Positions 10,150 through 20,727 of a DNA stretch of 64,000 nt are shown in pieces. The DNA is taken from contig JAZGTN010000009.1 in NCBI GenBank assembly GCA_037783415.1, forward strand, positions 6,572,001 to 6,636,000, in the 5' to 3' direction. Origin of the DNA: Leptasterias polaris. Taxonomy: Eukaryota; Echinodermata; Asteroidea; Forcipulatida; Asteriidae. The notes beneath the pieces were generated by a model. It worked only from the letters and a program-made list of their open reading frames with translations, did no database searches and was not told the origin of the DNA. How positions within the stretch are numbered: position 1 is the first letter of the stretch; every line of letters starts with the position of its first letter. The position numbers and the translations under genes were made by a program.

Positions 10150-10800
10150 CTATTATAATTCTTCAAAAGTTTAAGGAGGCTCGAGCCATCACGTACACAA
10201 CGGGTGTCGTTTTTGTAGTTAGCATTTAAAACGCAAGAGGGCGCACTTTACCGGGACACACAGCGCCTTACCTCTGAAAACAAAATTAATTGTGATTGCT
10301 TGTTTTATCCGAGTCACCATGCCATCGAATCATGATCGAATGTACAACCACTTCTAATACGGCGTGATTGAAAAGAATGAAAACAACTATTTTCCTTCAA
10401 AGAAAACTATACTGGGGTATTCCATCCATCCCAGCCCCCCTTAGCGTCGCGGCATGCTGCTTTGGACAATTGCAAAACCTTGCCTTTAAAACCCTATCAA
10501 CTCGATCGACCCTATGTAAAATCGGTCAGCCAAACGACACAATAAACAAAATATGAAATTTTAAGATGGCCACACTTTTCCCCAAAACCTCATGGGGGTA
10601 ACAAAATAGATAGAAATATAGCTTTATGTGTAAACTTTATAGTGGTGTATAATGTTAACCGGTTTATGACCAGTAATTTTAATAAAACGGCTTGAGCAAA
10701 TGTTGTAAAATTGCCCAAAAAGGGCCGAGTGGAAAGGGATTTATCTCATTCTCGGCCCCGAAGACAAGCAGAGAGAGACAGCGCACTATCATTTTTATAA
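10150..10800. other. Intergenic, nothing recognised
   Basis: A short CpG-richer patch (10180-10280) has a minus-strand TTTTCAGAGGTAAGG string that mixes acceptor and donor signals. I could not build an exon from it. Confidence 0.35.

Positions 10801-10801
<1 letters not shown>

Positions 10802-10840
<39 letters not shown>
10802..10840 (+). repeat. Poly-G run, 39 bases
   Basis: The longest homopolymer in the window, uninterrupted. Its exact length is uncertain in any assembly. Confidence 0.9.
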
Positions 10841-10841
<1 letters not shown>

Positions 10842-11320
10842 CGAGACCCAACGGCTTTTTTTCAGAGTCAAAACCCCCCTCCAAAGAGTTTACATAAATT
10901 GCAAAATTTACATAACAAATAATGAGACCTTTATCTTTTATAGGCGCTAAAACTTTGTATCAAATCACCATCTTTATTAAAACACCAGCCTGTTTATGAG
11001 GCCTGATACAATTCTCTAGACTTAAACCATATATCTCACTTTGAGTATACTCAGCACACAATGGGCAAGCATAAAGATTAACCGATCACATTAACAGTAT
11101 CAGTACCCTAGCAGGTAGCCTAATATACCCATTTACTCCTGGATGATTTTAATAGATCCATTTTCTGAAAACAAAACAACAAATAATGGTTAAATTACAT
11201 GTTACTTAATTTATCTTAACAGTCATCTCAAAAAGCGCTCTTGCTATTTTACAACAAGTGTACAGAGGCATTTTTAAATAAGACACCCATTAAAATAAAA
11301 GCATCCTGTGACCATATTAT

Positions 11321-11390
11321 TGTCTGACTAGGCGTGCAGTTCCCCCACACTTTACAGACCCGGGGCAGGTTGTTATCTCCTAGTCAGACA
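11321..11390. repeat. 70-bp element bounded by perfect 12-bp inverted repeats
   Basis: TGTCTGACTAGG (11321-11332) and CCTAGTCAGACA (11379-11390) are exact inverted copies. The interior is C-rich and unpaired. It could be a tiny foldback or MITE relic. Confidence 0.55.
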
Positions 11391-11480
11391 TAAGACTTAT
11401 AAGAAGATTATAATAATCCTCATCCAAACCTGTTAACTCACCTCTGGAGGAGACCCCATTGTAATTACACTGTCTTGGTT

Positions 11481-11870
11481 TCATGAACGAAACATCTTGA
11501 GAAGAGGATGGTCAGCCCCAAAAACGGGAGGCAGATTAGAGTTCATCACAAAATGAAAATGTATTGTGGAGGAACTCTTAGAGTAACACCTGAGGTATAT
11601 GAATTTCAAATGGGTCTGGTGTGCCCAACTATCAATTGGGTTTGGTGTGCCCAATTTGTGCCCAGGGGGTCTGGTGTGCCCCTCTATAATTATTTTCAAA
11701 AAGTTATTTGCCGGTTTTCCCTGAATACAAAGTATTGGTATATCCGGTAAGAAATTGTTTCTGGCTGAATCAAGAATAAATTCAAGCTCTGGCATTATGT
11801 CACGAAACATAATAATCCTGTCTCCTGTGTCAATTAGCCTAGGAATAAATACACAGCGCTCCTCAATCAA
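11481..11870 (-). pseudogene. Coding-like open stretch, unrecognised, no ATG at its head
   Basis: About 130 codons are open on the minus strand. The first half has protein-like composition (for example RLIDTGDRIIMFRDIMPELE and FLPDIPILCIQGKPANNF). The first ATG in frame falls about 20 codons in. The second half runs through a roughly 30-bp tandem repeat at 11610-11685 and loses that quality. It could be an exon or a gene fragment broken by the repeat. No family is recognised. Confidence 0.25.
11610..11685 (+). repeat. Short tandem repeat, about 2.5 copies
   Basis: GGGTCTGGTGTGCCCAACTA, GGGTTTGGTGTGCCCAATTT and GGGGGTCTGGTGTGCCCCTC are imperfect copies spaced roughly 29-36 bp apart. Confidence 0.6.
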
Positions 11871-11879
11871 AAGTTCTAT

Positions 11880-12820
11880 AAATCATTGATTCGTATTAAT
11901 ATGAGTGTTATAAAAGTTCTGGTAATGAAATCAAGGACGCCTGAAAAGTGAACTTTCTAATTGTAACTCGGAAGCCTGTAGATGAGGGTGCGTGCAAAGA
12001 ACCAAGTCTACCAAATTATATGGATCCTATGTGTACTTAATTTGTACACTATGGCCCATGGGGTACATAATAAATAGGGGCCTTATACATTTATAGCTAA
12101 TCCAGCATGACAAGTTGGGAACACAACAGCTACAATTGCTTGGCTGGGTTGTTTTCTGTAAGTGTTAAACAAGTAAATATTTGAAGAAACATATAAAATA
12201 ACAAAATCCATTAAAGATGGGATTTGAGGAGTCCTATTTACAATACTACTAGTGACACCTCTTTACAAAACTTGTGTGCCTGAACCATCCCGGTGCGCTT
12301 ATCCACTCTGACTCACGCCATCAAAAGTTTATTAACTTCTTTTGTTTCGTGTAGGAAAATCGCACATTTTTGAAAGTTGAATAATTACTCCTTACACCTG
12401 CGAAGTTTCAGTTTTTTTATATAAAGGAAAATGGATTTATCAGAAGAAACAAAACTGGTTACATAAACTGTATACCGCGCACGCACGGTGACAGTGCCAC
12501 TATTTTAAACGGGTCAACAAGGGCGGCATTGGCACCGTAGCTGTCACTGCACGATTCACGCTGCGATCACATGATCATAACTGTGTCTAAGGACCAAAAC
12601 CTACTCATTTTTTACAATAATTAAATCATATCTCATACTTCAAACACAGTAATGCATGACTATACAAAGGAAACAGTTCTTTACCCACAACCAACTCAAC
12701 AAACAACTGTGTAAAGTCTACTTACCACACACTGGTAAAACAAGATGGCCGGATTGAAAAAGTTGTGAAAGCCTAAAAGTTGGTAAGGTCAAAGGTCTAA
12801 GATTGAGATGCGCCCCCCCT
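11880..12820. other. Non-coding stretch upstream of plus-strand gene 2
   Basis: Mostly AT-rich with a CpG-richer patch at 12470-12570 that includes GGCACCGTAGCTGTCACTGC. That patch may be regulatory for the gene beginning downstream, but no defined promoter element is visible. Confidence 0.3.
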
Positions 12821-12830
12821 ACAGTTTTCC

Positions 12831-13069
12831 TAGTCTTGATTGGCGACGTTCATTTTGTTTAACGTAGTGCGAAATCGCAACACGACTTTACTGTATCACA
12901 CGCACATTACTGGAGAAGAGATATCTGTATCACACGAACATCTGGATCAAAGCTGTTTTGATCCAGATTTATAGACTTGCCCAGTCCTTCTGAGTCAGCC
13001 CGACCAAACAGTCAATGTAGCGCCCTCTACCGATGGCTAAAACAAAAACAGCGTCGCCAATCAAGACTA
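12831..13069. repeat. Inverted 17-bp repeat pair with shared CAGTTTTCCTA flanks
   Basis: TAGTCTTGATTGGCGAC (12831-12847) and its exact reverse complement (13053-13069) are both adjacent to the direct motif CAGTTTTCCTA. Between them, ATCTGGATCAAA / TTTGATCCAGAT (12940-12968) forms a perfect 12-bp hairpin. The layout suggests an inversion or foldback event just upstream of the ATG at 13089. Confidence 0.6.
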
Positions 13070-13088
13070 CAGTTTTCCTAGAAAGGCA

Positions 13089-13246
13089 ATGCAACGACAG
13101 CCCGAGTTTTTGCCAACCCAGGTTGGAAAAGTATGGAAAGCCATAACTGCAAATCAAAAACAGATTGCTACAGTTTGTAGCAGTGTTACACAAATATTCA
13201 AAAATAGTGTTGAATTTGTTGGAAACAAATCAACCAATCATGGAAG
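13089..13246 (+). CDS. Candidate first coding exon of plus-strand gene 2
   Basis: An ATG with G at -3 opens a frame beginning MQRQPEFLPTQVGKVWKAIT and running 52 codons plus two bases to a GAAG/GTATTT donor, which is weak. The exit phase (two bases) fits the one-base start of the exon at 14893, giving a Ser at the junction. A second frame over 13165-13430 also looks protein-like, and a much stronger donor (GAAG/GTAAGA) occurs at 13491, so the 5' structure of this gene is unresolved. Confidence 0.35.
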
Positions 13247-13732
13247 GTATTTCAGTTCAAGAATCTTTACAGAAAATGTTGAATTTGGTCACAACATGTT
13301 TTAACACGATTGAATATTTTGCTAACATTCGGCCGTCCATGCCAACCGGCGCACTTTGTTTATCAACAAAAGAAAGGTCTATACTTAAAAAGGAACTTCA
13401 TTTTCAAGTTGTGTTTCAACTTGAAACTTAATGTAGGCCTACCTCTCTGTATGCATTATTATGTGAGCCTTTCTGCCCCTTTCTTTGAAGGTAAGAGTAT
13501 TAATTGTATCCTGAATTGATAGAGAAATAGTGCAGGTCAGGTACGGCATTTATGCCATGACATGTCGGCTGGTCGACGGGTGTTTTGTGATTGCTAATCA
13601 GTACTACATTCAAATTGTACATTGCAACAAATGCAAGGGTAGTGTGCATAGACTACAGTTACTAGTAGTTGGGTGTACACAACACTGGTAAGATTTAAAA
13701 GATTTGTGTTAGCGCTAGCATTTACAAAATAA

Positions 13733-13867
13733 CATCCAGGTTTAGGTGAGGTGACAGTGCACGGTTTACCAGCCGCATCTCTGGCCGCAGCGTTCAAAAC
13801 AGACACCACAGAATCATCTCCAAAAGTTGTCAATGAGGCTGTCAAATCAATGAGGCTGTCTGACTAA
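13733..13867 (+). CDS. Coding-like segment ending in TAA, exon candidate of uncertain strand
   Basis: The plus strand reads GEVTVHGLPAASLAAAF and then a Lys/Glu/Ser-rich tail ending KSMRLSD and TAA, with possible acceptors at CATCCAG, GGTTTAG or GTGACAG. Its two-base entry phase fits the GTAAGA donor at 13491. On the opposite strand, bases 13859-13770 are also open between an AG and a GTAAAC, so the coding strand is ambiguous. A 14-base tandem duplication (about CAATGAGGCTGTCA) is included. Confidence 0.25.
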   Translation, partial: HPGLGEVTVHGLPAASLAAAFKTDTTESSPKVVNEAVKSMRLSD

Positions 13868-14090
13868 TATAAGATTAGATGATTAAATAGGATTGTTATT
13901 TTACCGAATTCTCACAAACACAACAAGCAAGTTTGGTGAAATGTTCCTTAGCCTGCCCCAAAAGAGATACACAGTGTGCACTTCATACAAAAAGATGAAC
14001 ACCAACACTTCAATTGCTTGCCAAGCAGTTCTGTTTTTCTTCAGCTTTTCCCTATTTTTTACCCAAGTTTCCCATGAATTTGTTTTTAAG

Positions 14091-14229
14091 GAAGTCACAA
14101 TTAACTTTGAAGTCTACCTATCCTCCTTACAATACAAATGATGAAGTTGCATCTGTCATCATCGACAAGCTTGACTTGAAGAAGTCTGACATCCTCATCT
14201 TTGACAGCAGTCAGAAGGTGAACGCCTAG
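14091..14229 (+). CDS. Exon-like segment, unrecognised, ending at TAG
   Basis: After a pyrimidine-rich acceptor (GAATTTGTTTTTAAG) the frame encodes 42 protein-like residues including EVASVIIDKLDLKKSDILIF, then VNA and a TAG. The frame stays open for 25 more codons past the TAG. Its one-base entry fits the exit phase of the exon at 13089-13246. Its exit phase does not fit the exon at 14893, so it would be an alternative end or a pseudo-exon. Confidence 0.3.
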
Positions 14230-14557
14230 GTAGGAGGTTTGGCAGGAGGACACGGTGTGAGGATGCTCAGTGCAAGGGTCATTACAGGTCAGCAGGCCAT
14301 GGCTTCTGTTTGATTTTACGAAACAAAAACAATTTATGGATACTGGAACACAATCATTTGGTCGGTCCATTCAATGCAAGAACTGTTGATGAACATTCAG
14401 CCAGGGCTCAAAATACACCATGTATTTGTTTGGGTTTGGTTCCCCATTAATGTTTCATGGCAGATAAATTTGTTCTACACTTTTAATTTCAAAGCCCATC
14501 ACTAAGTAGTTCAAATAAAATGGGGCAGGGAGCAGCTGGCTTGATTGAAGTCATTGG

Positions 14558-14742
14558 CTAATTTCATAAAGCTATTTACCCAGTATTAGCAAACATGTTC
14601 TGTAGTGTAAAGCATAAATCAGATTTCACAAATGCTCAAACAGAGTTTGGTGATGTTAACAATGATTTTCAATTGTTACATATCACTCGTATAAATATGG
14701 TCCATTTGTTTTGCTTACAGTAAGCAGAGGTTATGAAATGGA
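14558..14742. mobile_element. Degenerate MITE-like element, 'AATTTCATAAAGCT' termini
   Basis: CTAATTTCATAAAGCT at the left and GGTTATGAAATGG at the right are inverted relatives of the termini seen at 18091-18263. The interior shares GTAAGCA/TGCTTAC motifs with that family. It is diverged and intronic in plus-strand gene 2. Confidence 0.35.
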
Positions 14743-14892
14743 ATTACTACTTGTAAGCAGGAAACTTTTGCTTACAGGCTTTATGACTTTGCCCTTTGTT
14801 AAAATAGTTGCTGTAACTGTAATCTAATCTAAGCTGCCTGGAAGGATTTTGTTTTAAACCTAAATGTGATTGAATACTTTGCAGTACTGAAG

Positions 14893-15041
14893 CCCCATTG
14901 CCTTTGATGCGCATCATGCATACAGCAATACAACAACACCCTCTGCTGTTCAAGAAGGGAAGAAAGGCAAGCTGGTATCATTTTTCATAGAGAGAAGCCT
15001 GCCTATGTTCCTACATGCTTCGTGTGCAATATGGACTGCAG
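14893..15041 (+). CDS. Exon of gene 2 (149 bp)
   Basis: It encodes 49 residues starting PIAFDAHHAYSNTTTPSAVQ and ending SCAIWTA, with a CTGCAG/GTAATT donor. The chosen acceptor is ACTGAAG. A nearer-consensus CTTTGCAG lies 8 bases upstream but would put a TGA in this frame. Another frame (starting TEAPLPLMRIM) is open for part of the segment, so the frame choice rests on the phase fit to the next exon. Confidence 0.42.
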
Positions 15042-17231
15042 GTAATTGGAATTTGATCCGAGATAATATAATTTTTATCAAGCTTTTCATTATTGTCTTA
15101 TTTACAACAACAAGACAGTGTGTGGTCTTGGCAAAAATGAGTGAAGTAGGCCGAGGGAGGATGGAGGGGGGATGTTGCAGCCATATAAATATTAAAGGCA
15201 GCCTAAATCATCTTTGAATGGGGGAGTGGTGATTGGATAACCATGAAAAATTACAACCAGTCCAGGAAATGTCAACTAGAAAATGATAGGTGAGAGAGAA
15301 ACAATTTCCTTTGGAAAGAAGGAACACTTTAAAAAGAAGAAGCAACTTTTGCACTGTCCTCCTCAGAATGTTTGGAGGCAACACTTAGGAGCTTTATTAT
15401 GAATCACCTGGGAGGCTATAACCTGCTGGCTGAACACTTAGACATTGCCAGGCATACAATGGAGGAGACTTTCAGTGAGACCTTTGAATCAAAATTAATG
15501 TTTCTGCCAGGGCCAGTCTTGTCATCAGCGATGCATGACACCACTGAGATCAGTTTTGTCCTACAGTGTCACCTTAAAGGCTCAAACTTTAATGGATCCA
15601 GTATAACTTAATTTCTTCTCTCATTATACTTGGAGGGGGCAAGTCACATTGTGAAGTACTTGAAGCATGCTTAAAGGCATTCAACCAAGGCCTTAGGCTT
15701 TTCTCCGAAATACAGGAATTGAAAAATGGGAGGTGCATGATGTACCTAGATGTAGATTTTGATTCAAAGAAAGTAGCCAAATGTGAGTTACACTAGTTTT
15801 GATGGGTAAGATTGAGAAACACTTTAGGAAATAGCTGTTTTGGAGATGGACCAAATTCACTGAAACTGTTTTTGATTTGATCAAACTCTGTATTCTGGTT
15901 GTTCCTCTGAAGGCCTGGTAAAATTATCTCATTTTTCTATTTGTCAAAAAAGTGGTATTAATATTTCAGTTAAACTGAGGCTCAAGCTGTAAAGTAAAGT
16001 TCAGCATTCCTTCCACAAGGTTATGTTGGCCTAATACTCGTGACTAAACCATAAACTTAAAGTGTAATTTTTCTTGTTGATTTTTGTCAGTTTTCTACCC
16101 GCAAGTTGATCCCTCCTGTATATTGAAGACATCTTTGGGTGAATCAAGATTTCACTAAGGTCAAGATGGTGAATGCCTAAGGTTATGACATCCATCAGAC
16201 ATTAGATACAACCTGTCCTGCAGTTGTTGATTGGCTGACTGGGAAAGAGGTATAACTCTGACATGAAGGCGGTGTTGACAAAACTGAGGTTGGTTTTTAA
16301 TACTCTAATGGTCACTAAGCTTTGTTATTGTATGGATATTAATGCCCTGTTTGTACAAAAAGTCTGTCACTGTTAATTTATTTGATTTTAAAACAATACA
16401 ATCATTTATGTACATTACTTCACAAAAACAGCAATCATTTTGGTTAATGTTGGAAAGGTTTGTCTATAAATGATAAATTAAGAATGATACCTGACTATAC
16501 TGCAGTTAATGGTTGGGTGGCTTCTGACTGGCACCCTGTGGAAAGATATTGAAAAAAATAGGGAGACCGCCAAAATAGGGCCAAATAGCTCGAGCCAGTT
16601 GGTAAGAGTGCCGGGCTCGTTAATCCGGAGGTAGTTGATTCATTTCCTGCTGGTGTAAATTTGTCTTTGTTCAACCTCAAATTATTTAAAATCTACCCTG
16701 TTAGTTTCCCATGTGATTTATTACCAGATATTCAATAATTAAAGAACCACACAATTGAGATGATTGCAGTACTTTGAGAAACAATGCACTGCCACCGTCT
16801 TGGTTATGGCCCTGTTTGCACTAGCGATAGTCAATACTAATTCTCATTTTGAAACAACCAATCGAGTTGTTTTCTGCAGATTGATAGAAAATGCATCTCT
16901 CACTTATTGTATTGATTCCTGATTCAACATTTTTGTTGTTGTTCACGATTGAAAGTTTTAAGTCTCTGAAAAAAAAGTGCCAACACAAGTTTTTGCACTG
17001 ATCTATTGGGACACTGAACACTAATAGGATTAGGTTTTCCCTTTATTGTAATATTTGTTTACTTCCCCCATATGCAGAAAACCAAGTTGATTTATTTGTT
17101 GTATTTCAGTATTTACTGTCATTGATGAAAGTCAAAGTAAACAACAAGTTGACCCTATGAATATGAAGCAGCCACCTCCAGGGAACCTCACAGTTGGAAC
17201 AGTTAAAGGATCAAACAACATCCACAATTAA
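14893..17231 (+). CDS. Plus-strand gene 2, 3' half: four phase-compatible exons
   Basis: Exons 14893-15041, 15367-15474, 15636-15782 and 17110-17231 join into one open frame to a TAA at 17229-17231. The exits are one base each and the next entries two bases each (junction residues Glu, Arg and Leu). Sites include CTGCAG/GTAATT, GCACTGTCCTCCTCAG, AAAT/GTGAGT and TTGTTGTATTTCAG. Together they give about 174 residues, mostly helical (for example AEHLDIARHTMEETF and EVLEACLKAFNQGLRLF), with a polar Pro-rich tail (NMKQPPPGNLTVGTVKG). AATAAA signals follow at 17359 and 17783. I do not recognise the family; no membrane segment or catalytic motif is evident. The upstream part is uncertain (see 13089). 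Confidence 0.5.
15367..15474 (+). CDS. Exon of gene 2 (108 bp)
   Basis: It starts after a strong acceptor (TTTGCACTGTCCTCCTCAG), encodes 35 residues including FIMNHLGGYNLLAEHLDIAR and ends at TTCA/GTGAGA. The frame remains open about 135 bases further, so the donor position is less certain than the acceptor. Confidence 0.45.
15636..15782 (+). CDS. Exon of gene 2 (147 bp)
   Basis: It encodes 48 residues (GKSHCEVLEACLKAFNQGLR through to DVDFDSKKVAK) and ends at a consensus AAAT/GTGAGT donor. The acceptor is taken at TATACTTGGAG, after a TTTCTTCTCTCATTATAC pyrimidine tract. The entry could lie slightly elsewhere, since the frame is open upstream to about 15610. Confidence 0.5.
15800..17100. other. 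Last intron of gene 2, with one SINE
   Basis: No further exon is needed to keep the frame. The only recognisable content is the SINE head at 16580-16678. Confidence 0.4.
16580..16678 (+). mobile_element. tRNA-derived SINE fragment
   Basis: ATAGCTCGAGCCAGTTGGTA followed by GCCGGGCTCGTTAATCCGG reproduces the D-arm and anticodon arm of a tRNA, with a decayed B-box (GTTGATTCATTTCC) and a TCTTTGTTCAACC body. It is not a functional tRNA because the T-arm is degraded. Confidence 0.55.
17110..17231 (+). CDS. Terminal coding exon of gene 2
   Basis: A strong acceptor (GATTTATTTGTTGTATTTCAG, AG at 17108-17109) is followed by two bases, 39 codons (FTVIDESQSKQQVDPMN and on to GSNNIHN) and TAA. AATAAA hexamers at 17359-17364 and 17783-17788 are candidate polyadenylation signals, so the 3' UTR would be about 150-570 bases. 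Confidence 0.52.
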
Positions 17232-18090
17232 CTCAGCTCATGATAAACCAGATTGAACTGGATCAAACCAACCAGTCCATAGTATGAACTGGTTCTGACT
17301 GGTTTACAACCCCAACAACCAGGGCACAGTTCAAGTATCTACTGATAATGCTGTTCAGAATAAACCAGAGCCAACTGGCTTCTGATGGGAGTTTAAGATA
17401 GCAAGGTAAAGCAGCTGAAAACCAGTCCAAACACAAAATAATAACGAAAAAGGTTACATGCCGTGCCTTGTTCTAAGGAGTCTTGTACTCAGTGTATCAG
17501 AGAGAAAGTTTGTGCTTCTTGGTGAGAGCTACATTTATCAAATATTCTTCAACAAAATATCCCCTTCCACTGACATCACACACAGCTACTGCTCCGATCC
17601 ACATGGTCTGCAAATGTGGAAGTCAAAATGCACTGCACATTAACACACAAGGAATCTGGTTCCCAAAGTAGTGCAACCAAAATTCATGATTGATGACGTC
17701 AGGTGAATTAGGTCAATACAAAGTTGGGTGGTTCAGATGCCTTTCAAAACACTTTGTCTAGCATTGGCTGATAAATGTGGTAAATAAAACATTTTTAAAA
17801 TTTCCAGAAGGTGTCAGGTGGAAAACCACAAGAATAGAAATTTAATTCAGTTCAATTTAATTCAGTTTATTTCCACTCAAAATTTTTTGCATTCATAGTA
17901 CAATATATAATTAAGCAATAAGGAATATTGGTGGTGGAGGTCTGCTTAAAGCAAGCTTGTGGAATCAAGACTAAAGTATTGTAATATATGAGTTAATAAA
18001 GTAACTGTAAGGGATTTACTAGCATAAGTTGACACAAATAATTCAGTTTACAAACTTTACAAAAAGGGATAAAGAATCAACACTAACAGT
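17232..18090. other. 3' UTR and intergenic sequence after gene 2
   Basis: It contains the two AATAAA signals and, at 17842-17880, AATTCAGTTCAATTTAATTC followed by AGTTTATTTCCA, which resembles the short-repeat 3' tail of a truncated non-LTR element on the minus strand. Confidence 0.4.
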
Positions 18091-18263
18091 GCCCAATTTC
18101 ATAGAGCTGCTTAAGCAACTGTTGCTTAACAATTATCTGCAGGAAAACAGTCACAAATGGTACATGTGACATGATATTTTGGCTGGTAACCAAATTTTGG
18201 TAAGCATATTTATTCTGTGCTTAGCCACTTTTTGTGCTTAAGAGTAGCTCAATGAAATTGGGC
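18091..18263. mobile_element. MITE-like element with 25-bp inverted termini
   Basis: It starts GCCCAATTTCATAGAGCTGC and ends with the near-exact inverse, GTAGCTCAATGAAATTGGGC. It is 173 bp and non-coding, and it is the clearest member of a family also seen at 546-842 and 14558-14742. No unambiguous target-site duplication is visible. Confidence 0.75.
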
Positions 18264-18618
18264 TAAATTAAGACTGTTGAAAAACAATAAGTGGCTTGGT
18301 GTATATCATTGGAAATATATTGATGCATAATCGTATCAAGTGGAAGGAGATAAATATCAGTGCTTTTATGAGTTTTGTGATTTGTATATGTACACACTTA
18401 CAAAATGTACATGCATGATGTCGCAATTTATCGTAACTGCCATACTGCTACAGTGACGGAATGCATGTACCAAGTCACGTGTTTAGAAGATCTTCCCATT
18501 AATGGAATATAAACCCAATCTCTCTCACAAACTATGATGAATTGCACAAATCAAGAAATTATGATTCATCAGTAACTAGACGACACTACTAGTATTCTGG
18601 TCATAACCAGTGGTTAGC

Positions 18619-18690
18619 TTGGTAGGATTCAAAACTCACAACAATGTGATTGTAAGTCCTGCAGTCTAACCATTGTACCACTGTGACTGT
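18619..18690 (-). mobile_element. tRNA-derived SINE or tRNA pseudogene
   Basis: The minus strand reads CAGTGGTACAATGGTTAGAC (D-arm-like), then GAGTTTTGAATCC in place of the B-box. The anticodon stem is poorly conserved. Confidence 0.45.
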
Positions 18691-18699
18691 ATGCAAATA

Positions 18700-19930
18700 T
18701 AACTGATGCAATCAATCCAAACACTAACTGTGTTATTATAATGATTTAACACATCAGGGTGATACTTCATACTAAAAAGTTACACATAAAATGTAGTCAC
18801 TGAAAAAGGTGTGGATATTTTTTAAAATAGGAATATGAATGTACTCAAAAGATGATCAGCATGAGAAGTATGCGAATAAATTACTTGATGTAATCATTTC
18901 AAATAAGATGTGTGCAGAATTTCTTTTACTTGGTTATCTTTGACTCAGACTTGCATGGGGTGGAGTCAGTGATGTAGCTCAAGGGAGAAGTGAGGGGAGA
19001 GGAGTCAGACAAATTCAGAATTATTTTCACAAGATACCAACTTCAAATTTATCAGATAGTTTTTTGCAATAATTTTAATGATGAAAACAATGATGAAACA
19101 ATGATTGAGCTACATGAAACATGGAATAATGAAGAGTAACACTCCCCTCCCACCATCTTACTCCGCCTCTTAACCATGGATTGTCACTTCTTTTACAGTA
19201 TGATAGTTTGCACTAGATTGTGATATTCAATAACATCAGTCATTAATCATTTTCATCATTTTTATTCAAATTATCAAATTACAAAAGGGCAGCATCCCCA
19301 CCCCTGCCCCGCCCTAACCATACCCCCAGGGGTGGATGATAAATTAGATGATAATACAATATTTTGTATTATGAACTATAAATTGGATAATGAACACTTG
19401 AAATGATGTTTTATTTTGCTGTCATTTACTGGGAATTATTAAATAATAGCACTGGTCCCGTCTGCTGCACCCCCCCCCCCCCCCCCCCCCCAACCACCAT
19501 ACTACCACCCTTTGGACTGGCAGAAACTTAGAACTTTGATAATTTGATATATAGCTGCAAGTTGTCTATAAATATATCACTTTTTCAAATACATGAAAAT
19601 ATGAGCACACTCTAATTCTCTGCTTCCCATCCCTCATAATTAGTTTATCGATGATATCATAACAATACTTGTGACTTAAACATCCCTTCCCACTATCCCC
19701 CTGTCTCCGGGAGCTCCTTTGACCGTATATCTGGACTGACATCAGAGTTACTTTACAGATATTTAGTTTGATTATCATTTTGAGATCCCTTATCCATGTG
19801 TCAAAATAACGTATACACATCTTCTTGGCCAACGAGAACGATCACCTCGCATATTTATTACTTATCATTACCAGTAACTTAAAATCGTTGGTATCCATTT
19901 ATTAACTGTGCTCTTATAATGCACGGACAA
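18700..19930. other. Intergenic, no gene; poly-C at 19470-19491
   Basis: AT-rich sequence with a run of 22 C. No exon with credible splice sites was found on either strand. Confidence 0.4.
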
Positions 19931-20099
19931 ACCCATATCATTAATGTGTACTGTGTGCAGCCAGGACGTCCGTGACATGACCGATTTGAGTGCGCACAAA
20001 TATTTGAAAGAACCCTTTGGGCTTTATCTTTGGAAGAGCAAAATATTCGTCTCAACCTTTTTGCCGCTGATCCGGATCTTGTTTTATTTATCGTCTGCA

Positions 20100-20350
20100 A
20101 CTGAGAAAACGGTGACGTCATTGCACTCTATACCAATCACAGTCGACCATTCTTGGTTGGAAAATTGTGCGGAACAGAAATTAGACCTTGAAATCAACTC
20201 GTACACCGTGGTTGGGTGTATGAAGAATATCTTAAAATGTCTCGGGCGGAGGGATAAGTTCACTCGGAATTCCGGATTGACATTTGTTTGTGTACAAATT
20301 AACCTCATTACTGCTATTCGTCTGCCCACTCTGCGGGGCATGGGCGGGCG
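20100..20350 (+). promoter_or_regulatory. Candidate promoter region: CRE palindrome and CCAAT box
   Basis: A perfect TGACGTCA (20113-20120) lies 12 bases before ACCAATCA (CCAAT at 20133-20137) in a locally CpG-richer segment, about 330 bp upstream of the ATG of plus-strand gene 3. No TATA box is evident. The motif identities are established; promoter activity is inferred. Confidence 0.35.
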
Positions 20351-20449
20351 GATAAATTACTGCGGAGCTGGAATTCAACTCTGGTGTGGTTGTGTTATTG
20401 CATTGGTCATTTTTAGTTCATTTTTTTTTCTTTTTCTGATGACTTTCCC

Positions 20450-20508
20450 ATGAGTTTTGAGAGCTGTTTCACACCCTCAACCCAGATAAAGTGTTTGCTG
20501 GTCAGGAG
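20450..20508 (+). CDS. Candidate first coding exon of plus-strand gene 3
   Basis: ATG at 20450 starts MSFESCFTPSTQIKCLLVR, leaving two bases at a GAG/GTAAGA donor (20509). The exit phase matches the one-base entry of the next exon, giving Arg. A competing frame through the same donor (LFHTLNPDKVFAGQE) would run into a TGA 22 codons into the next exon. I prefer the ATG frame because it stays open through both exons. Confidence 0.45.
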
Positions 20509-20727
20509 GTAAGAATAAACTACGCATTTAAAAAAACTTCTAGTCTGAAAAAGAGGTTAGAACTCAATATCCATCTCCTCTTTCCAGCCTGCAAAAAAAT
20601 ATATATATATACATTTTGACCAACAGACCAAGGCCTAAATTAAGGGGTATCTTACCACAGAATGCATTACTAAACAATTAATAATGTAAAGATCACTAAT
20701 TGTGTCATGTTTTTGTTTCTCCCGCAG

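Noticed and set aside
19944..20453. ATG-initiated 169-codon plus-strand frame
   Set aside because: No recognisable domain; it overlaps the CpG-richer CRE/CCAAT region and ends just after the ATG of gene 3 in another frame. It is more likely promoter/5' UTR sequence, though I cannot exclude a small gene.
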